DNA from: an uncultured Desulfovibrio sp.
GTDB taxonomy: Bacteria; Desulfobacterota; Desulfovibrionia; Desulfovibrionales; Desulfovibrionaceae
Direction of reading: 5' to 3'
NCBI RefSeq assembly: GCF_944324505.1
Contig: NZ_CALUWO010000001.1
Span: 1 to 64,000, forward strand
DNA length: 64,000 nt
The position numbers and the translations under genes are program-made. Under the pieces are notes generated by a model. It made no database searches and was not told where the DNA came from. It worked only from the letters and a program-made list of their open reading frames with translations. Below are positions 60,200 through 64,000 of this stretch, piece by piece. How positions within the stretch are numbered: the stretch's first letter is position 1; the number at the start of each line of letters is the position of its first letter.

Positions 60200-60358
60200 C
60201 AACTCCACGCACAATCCCTCCTGCATCCGCGAGATCTGGCTGAACGTCTGTGCTTTGAATGCAACCAGCCTTACCCGGATGGAAAAAGCATGAGGCTTGC
60301 CAGACTGGCCTTGGATGCATTTTCCAAGCGCCTTGGGTTGTCTCTGGAGGATGTATGA
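60200..60358 (+). pseudogene. C-terminal remnant of a small phage-type gene
   Basis: The frame ends with 'RLCFECNQPYPDGKSM' and 'ALDAFSKRLGLSLEDV' and its stop overlaps the start of the methyltransferase relic (ATGA). No start with a ribosome site fits the visible part, so only the end of a gene seems to remain. The Cys pair suggests a small zinc or regulatory protein; I cannot name it. Confidence 0.4.
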
Positions 60359-60985
60359 TTCACGATTCCGACTGGACTTTTTACGGATTCGCCAAAGTGT
60401 TCGACGGACATGTCAGAGAACAGCTCCCCTGGTATGAGCTGGCCAGTGCGGCTATGGGGCGCCAGGCAGCACATTTTGAAGGGACTCAAGGTCTATGATC
60501 TGGAGGCGTCCACGGCTACCCCGGGGTGTAGCACCTACGCTTGAAACGCGCTATGCGCGGCTGATGGCACGGGATGAATGCCCTGATATGGTAGAGGCGT
60601 ACAACGCACCAGGCCGGGTGCTGCGGGCCGACAGAATCCGGTTTAACGACAACCCCTTCGATGTGTGGCGGTGGCCTTTCTGGCACTGATGTTCCAGGCT
60701 GTCCCCGCCCCGACGAAAGTTGCTGACCCGTCTGCGGCAGCAGCGACCCGGCGGGGCAATCATCATCTTTGACAAGCTGGCGCCGCCCGGTGGCTATCCG
60801 GCTACGGTACTGGCAAGATTGACCTAGGCGTCCAAGCTGGATCAGGGGGCGGAGCCCGAAGCAGTGGTGAAAAAAGAGCTGGCCTCTCCGGCAGACAGCG
60901 CCCTCTTTACCCTGGCGAGCTGGGGGTGGACGCCGTGGAAGCCTTCCGCTTTGGCGACTGCACCGGATGGCTCATTGAAGGCTAA
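60355..60985 (+). pseudogene. Frameshifted SAM methyltransferase relic
   Basis: Pieces of one methyltransferase lie in order in changing frames: 'DSDWTFYGFAKVFDGHVREQ' (from 60355), 'MVEAYNAPGRVLRADRI' (about 60588), 'AVAFLALMFQAVPAP' (about 60670, after a shift), 'GGAIIIFDKLAPPGGYPATV' (about 60752), an in-frame TAG near 60825, then 'VDAVEAFRFGDCTGWLIEG' to a stop at 60985. At least three frameshifts and one stop inactivate it. Intact relatives occur in phages and prophages. It lies beside tRNA-Thr, so it may be what is left of an old integrated element. Confidence 0.8.
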
Positions 60986-61118
60986 GAGACCAGGAAAAAC
61001 GTACCCGGCAATGCTGCTGCGGCACGTTTTCCATATCCGATATGGCAGGGTCTCCCATTTTCTCATGCCAAAACTATGTGACACTGTACACAAATGTATC
61101 TGACGCGTTACACCCGGC

Positions 61119-61155
61119 AAAAAAATAGCCCTGCATCACGCTCATGGTGCAGGGC
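61119..61155 (-). terminator. Terminator downstream of tRNA-Thr
   Basis: GCCCTGCA (61128-61135) pairs with TGCAGGGC (61148-61155) around a 12-base loop; on the minus strand the stem is followed by seven T residues (61119-61125 on the plus strand are A). It lies 66 bases past the tRNA 3' end. Confidence 0.8.
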
Positions 61156-61220
61156 TTCGATTTGGTGCAGTCTGGTGCAGAAAAAGGGGGCTAGATTTTC
61201 ATCTAACCCCCTGAAATTTA

Positions 61221-61296
61221 TGGAGCCAGCTAAGAGACTTGAACTCTTGACCTGCTGATTACGAATCAGCTGCTCTACCAACTGAGCTAAGCTGGC
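61221..61296 (-). tRNA. tRNA-Thr(CGU)
   Basis: 76 bases reading on the minus strand with acceptor GCCAGCT/AGCTGGC, D arm, anticodon arm CTGAT-TCGTAA-type loop with anticodon CGU, T loop TTCAAGT and encoded CCA. All stems pair. Its 3' end faces the methyltransferase relic, a usual place for integrated elements. Confidence 0.95.
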
Positions 61297-61349
61297 GCGA
61301 TGTTTTTTGTCGCAGAAAGAAGGCTGACTGTCAAGCAGAAAGCGCAGAT

Positions 61350-61379
61350 CCTGCGGGTTTTTCTGTTCCGCACCGCAGG
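61350..61379 (-). terminator. Possible terminator after the NSS transporter gene
   Basis: CCTGCGG (61350-61356) pairs with CCGCAGG (61373-61379) 27 bases past the transporter stop on the minus strand. The T run is poor, so efficiency is uncertain. Confidence 0.35.
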
Positions 61380-61405
61380 CAGCGGCGTACGCGCGGTCAC
61401 GCCTG

Positions 61406-62737
61406 CTACAGCATGCCCAGGCCGTGCAGCAGCACCACGGCGATCAGCACCGGCGTCAGGGTACGGCACAGCCACCATACGGCCAGGGCTGAGGCACCGT
61501 TGCCCATGGCGGCCAGGGCCTTTTCACGCCCCCAGGCGTAGCCCACAAAGAGACTGGTGGCAATGGCGCATACCGGCATGAGAAAGGCCGAGGACATGAC
61601 ATCATACAGCGCAAAAAAACTGTACCCCAGTACCTCCACCCCCTTCAGGCTGCTGAATGACAGGGTGGCCGGCAGGCCCACCACAGCCAGCCCCAGCAGT
61701 ACCAGCGGTACGGCCCGCTTTCGCGACAGGCAGAAGCGTTCGGCCAGGCAGGAGACCGTCACCTCCAGCAGGGAGAGAATGGCCCCCGTGGCAGCAATGG
61801 CCGACAGCACAAAGAACAGCGTGGCAAAGATGCTGCCCCCGGGAATGGCGGCAAAGACCGCCGGTATGGTCATGAACAGCAGGGCCGGCCCCTGGCTGAC
61901 TTCAAAGCCAAAGCTGAACACGGCCGGAAAAATGGCTATGCCTGCCAGCAGCGACACCAGCAGATCGCAGATCATGACGCGCGTGGCCATCAGGGGAATG
62001 TGCACGTCGTCCCGGAAGTAACTGCCGTAGATGAGCATGCAGCCCATGCCCACAGACATCTTGAAAAAGGCCAGGCCCATGGCCAGCAGCACCACGTCGC
62101 CGGTAATGCGGTCCCACTGGGGCATGAAAAGAAAGCGCAGCCCCTCCACGGCGCCGGGCAACAGCAGACTGCGCACGCATATGCCCACCAGCAGCAGAAA
62201 AAGCAGCGGCATGAGCACCCGCGTCACCTTTTCAATGCCCCCGGAAGCGCCGCGCATGATTACGGTTCCCGCGAGCAGCAGTACCAGCCATTGCCAGCCC
62301 AGCGATTCCAGCGGACTGCTCACCAGCGCGTCAAAGCTGGCCTGCGCCACGGCCGGGTCCGTGGTGGCCACGCTGCCGGAAGCCGACCTGACCACATAGG
62401 CAAATACCCAGCCTGCCACATCGGCATAGTAGCCCAGGATAACCACGCAGCTCACCACTGCGCCCAGCCCCACAAGCCACCAGGCGCTGCGGGGCGCCAG
62501 CACCCGAAAAACCTCCACCACATTTCTCCGTCCCGCCCGGCCGATGCTCAGTTCGGCAATCATGACCGGCAGGCCCACGCACAATGTGGCCAGCACATAC
62601 AGCGCCAGAAAGGAAGCGCCACCGTTCTGCCCCACCAGGGCCGGAAATTTCCAGATATTGCCCAGCCCCACGGCAGAGCCAAGCGTCGCGGCCAACACGC
62701 CGAGACGGGATGAAAAATGGTCACGCGCAGCCGCCAT
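61406..62737 (-). CDS. Sodium-dependent transporter, NSS/SNF family
   Basis: 443 residues from the ATG at 62737, which has GGAGG four bases upstream; an ATG six codons earlier lacks a site. The N-terminus 'RLGVLAATLGSAVGLGNIWK' (about 10-29) is the family signature with the Na+ and substrate sites of TM1, and 11-12 hydrophobic segments follow. Members import amino acids or related compounds with sodium (LeuT, TnaT). The substrate cannot be read from sequence. Confidence 0.93.
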   Translation of the reverse strand: MAAARDHFSSRLGVLAATLGSAVGLGNIWKFPALVGQNGGASFLALYVLATLCVGLPVMIAELSIGRAGRRNVVEVFRVLAPRSAWWLVGLGAVVSCVVILGYYADVAGWVFAYVVRSASGSVATTDPAVAQASFDALVSSPLESLGWQWLVLLLAGTVIMRGASGGIEKVTRVLMPLLFLLLVGICVRSLLLPGAVEGLRFLFMPQWDRITGDVVLLAMGLAFFKMSVGMGCMLIYGSYFRDDVHIPLMATRVMICDLLVSLLAGIAIFPAVFSFGFEVSQGPALLFMTIPAVFAAIPGGSIFATLFFVLSAIAATGAILSLLEVTVSCLAERFCLSRKRAVPLVLLGLAVVGLPATLSFSSLKGVEVLGYSFFALYDVMSSAFLMPVCAIATSLFVGYAWGREKALAAMGNGASALAVWWLCRTLTPVLIAVVLLHGLGML

Positions 62738-62815
62738 GCCACCTCCGTTGCTCATCTGCGGACAGACGTCCGGTTTACCGCGCTGCCTGTATGAGCAGCA
62801 GCTCCCCGCATTTCG

Positions 62816-62852
62816 CGGCAGGGCCGGGAAATATACCTCTGCGGCCCTGCCG
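62816..62852. other. Perfect 11-bp inverted repeat between two transporter genes
   Basis: CGGCAGGGCCG (62816-62826) and CGGCCCTGCCG (62842-62852) form a strong hairpin with a 15-base loop, seven bases past the stop of the AI-2E family gene on the minus strand. It lacks a T run; it could still protect or end the transcript. Confidence 0.5.
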
Positions 62853-62858
62853 GCCGCG

Positions 62859-63977
62859 TCAGGAGTGCAGGCTCCCCACGCCGCCGTCCGCGTTGGTGCC
62901 GTCGGCGGAAGGCTCTGTCACCAGGGGAGGACGGCCGGTGAATTCATCCATAAATATCTGCCAGATGGTCACAAAAAGCACGGCCAGCACCGGACCGGTG
63001 ATAAAGCCGTCCAGGCCGAACAGTGCAAAACCGCCCAGGGTAGACAGCAGCACCATGAAGTCGGGCAGCTTGGTGTCGCGGCCCACCAGAACGGGCCGCA
63101 GCACATTGTCTGCCAGACCGATGACGCAGACACCGTAGGCCATGAGAATGGCCCCGGATGCGTATTCTCCCGTGGCCAGCAGGTAGCCGGCCACAGGCAG
63201 CCAGATCACGGCGGCCCCCACCACGGGAATGAGGGAAAGCAGCGTCATGATGACGCCCCAGAGCACCGGACCGCGAATATCCAGCAGCGCAAAGATGATG
63301 CCGCCCAGCGTGCCCTGGGCAATGGCCACCAGCAGCGTTCCGCGTACGGTGGCCCGCAGCATCTGGGCAAAGCGGGCAAAGAGCATTTCCTCGCGATGGT
63401 CGCCGAAAGGCAGAGCACGGATGAGCAGCGTGCGGATACGCTCCCCATCCCGCACGAGAAAAAAGCCCAGATACAGCACGATGGCCAGATCAATGAACCA
63501 GTTTACCGTACCGCCGCCGATGCTTACGGTCTGCCGGGCCAGAAAACCGCTGATATTCACCGCTGCCCCGGAAATCATGCTTTTGAGCTTTTCCGGACCG
63601 TAGCCGAACTGATCCAGCCAGGTCACCACCCCGGGCAGGGCCTGCCGCAGGCGGTCCAGCCTGTCCAGCAGTTCCTGCTGATTGCCGGACAGGCGCTGAT
63701 ACAGCTGGCTCAGCTCCGAGGCGCAGGTATAGAACAGATAGGCTGCCGGCAGAATGATCAGGGCCAGACTGAGCAGGATGGTGAGCAGGGCTGCCGTGGT
63801 GCTTCCCAGCCCCCAGCGCTGCACCCTCCGGTAAAACGGGGTGAACAGCAGTGCAATGACTACACTCCAGAAAATATCGTCAAAAAACGGGCGCAGCATC
63901 CACAGGAACGCCAGGGAGGTGACAAACAGCAGCCCCAGAAAGGCATTATTTTCAAAGCGTGTTGGTGGCAGTGGCAC
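62859..63977 (-). CDS. AI-2E family transporter (YdiK/PerM type permease)
   Basis: 372 residues with about eight membrane segments in the order of the family: paired segments at the N-terminus (about 12-85), a long helical periplasmic part (about 85-150), then 'IDLAIVLYLGFFLVRDGERI' (about 162-181), 'AIAQGTLGGIIFALLDI' and 'LSLIPVVGAAVIWLPVAGY', the most conserved region. Members were linked to AI-2 export or to other small solutes; the substrate here is unknown. The tail (about 350-372) is hydrophilic. Confidence 0.9.
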   Translation of the reverse strand: MPLPPTRFENNAFLGLLFVTSLAFLWMLRPFFDDIFWSVVIALLFTPFYRRVQRWGLGSTTAALLTILLSLALIILPAAYLFYTCASELSQLYQRLSGNQQELLDRLDRLRQALPGVVTWLDQFGYGPEKLKSMISGAAVNISGFLARQTVSIGGGTVNWFIDLAIVLYLGFFLVRDGERIRTLLIRALPFGDHREEMLFARFAQMLRATVRGTLLVAIAQGTLGGIIFALLDIRGPVLWGVIMTLLSLIPVVGAAVIWLPVAGYLLATGEYASGAILMAYGVCVIGLADNVLRPVLVGRDTKLPDFMVLLSTLGGFALFGLDGFITGPVLAVLFVTIWQIFMDEFTGRPPLVTEPSADGTNADGGVGSLHS

Positions 63978-64000
63978 GGAACCCCCCGCAGGCCTGTGGA

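Noticed and set aside
61140..61190. Repeated GGTGCAG words beside the tRNA-Thr terminator
   Set aside because: Three short copies; one is part of the terminator stem. Too short to call an array or attachment site.

Overview
The window reads as a piece of a high-GC proteobacterial chromosome, most likely Desulfovibrionaceae. That placement is an inference from the general look of the proteins and the chromosomal flank (GDP-mannose enzymes, an NSS-type transporter, an AI-2E family permease), not from a marker gene. It has three parts: the right-hand 35.7 kb of a podovirus-like prophage, a 24 kb surface-glycan locus, and a short stretch with a decayed methyltransferase gene, tRNA-Thr and two transporters.

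Prophage (1-35701). Virion genes run left to right: portal C-terminus, a small protein, scaffold, N4-gp56-type major capsid protein, neck proteins, several fibre proteins with coiled-coil or decad repeats, a collar-domain fibre with a putative chaperone, a nozzle-like protein, and three internal-virion (ejection) candidates. No tail tube, sheath or tape measure is seen, which fits a short-tailed phage. A strong terminator follows at 16.56 kb. The order then breaks for a block read on the opposite strand: an rha-type regulator behind a structured leader; a complete His-Xaa-Ser system (hxsD, hxsB, hxsC, hxsA: two radical SAM enzymes, a partner protein and an exported HxS-repeat peptide) translationally coupled to a secreted EndA-type nuclease; and a yefM-yoeB toxin-antitoxin pair with its operator. 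After this cargo comes one 4232-codon gene for a polyvalent protein that joins a hydrophobic N-terminal module, several phage nuclease-like domains, an adenine-methylase (NPPF) domain, a strawberry-notch-like helicase and a membrane-associated C-terminus. Inside it, in another frame and behind its own Shine-Dalgarno sequence, lies a convincing 149-codon gene that exactly occupies the low-complexity linker between methylase and helicase. The prophage ends at a 3' half-copy of tRNA-Arg(UCU), read here as attR. The left end, integrase, terminase and lysis genes lie outside the window or were not recognised.

Glycan locus (36.8-60.1 kb). manC points left; cupin, gmd, fcl, a flippase-type ABC transporter, a methyltransferase, a SIS-HAD fusion, a short NeuB-like synthase, a NeuA-like CMP-sugar synthetase, a capsule-type protein, a methyltransferase-DUF115 fusion, a second CMP-sugar synthetase, a DegT aminotransferase, another methyltransferase, six glycosyltransferases and, convergent, a GT10 fucosyltransferase complete it. 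Together they can make GDP-mannose, GDP-fucose and probably a GDP-4-amino-6-deoxy sugar, plus one or two CMP-activated ulosonic acids. Base composition shifts sharply between neighbouring genes, which suggests patchwork assembly.

Right flank (60.1-64 kb). A phage-type SAM methyltransferase relic with several frameshifts sits next to the 3' end of tRNA-Thr(CGU), followed by an NSS sodium symporter and an AI-2E family permease, both on the minus strand. The most noteworthy items are the prophage-borne His-Xaa-Ser operon with its nuclease, the gene nested in the polyvalent protein, and the SIS-HAD / NeuB / NeuA and methyltransferase-DUF115 arrangements.
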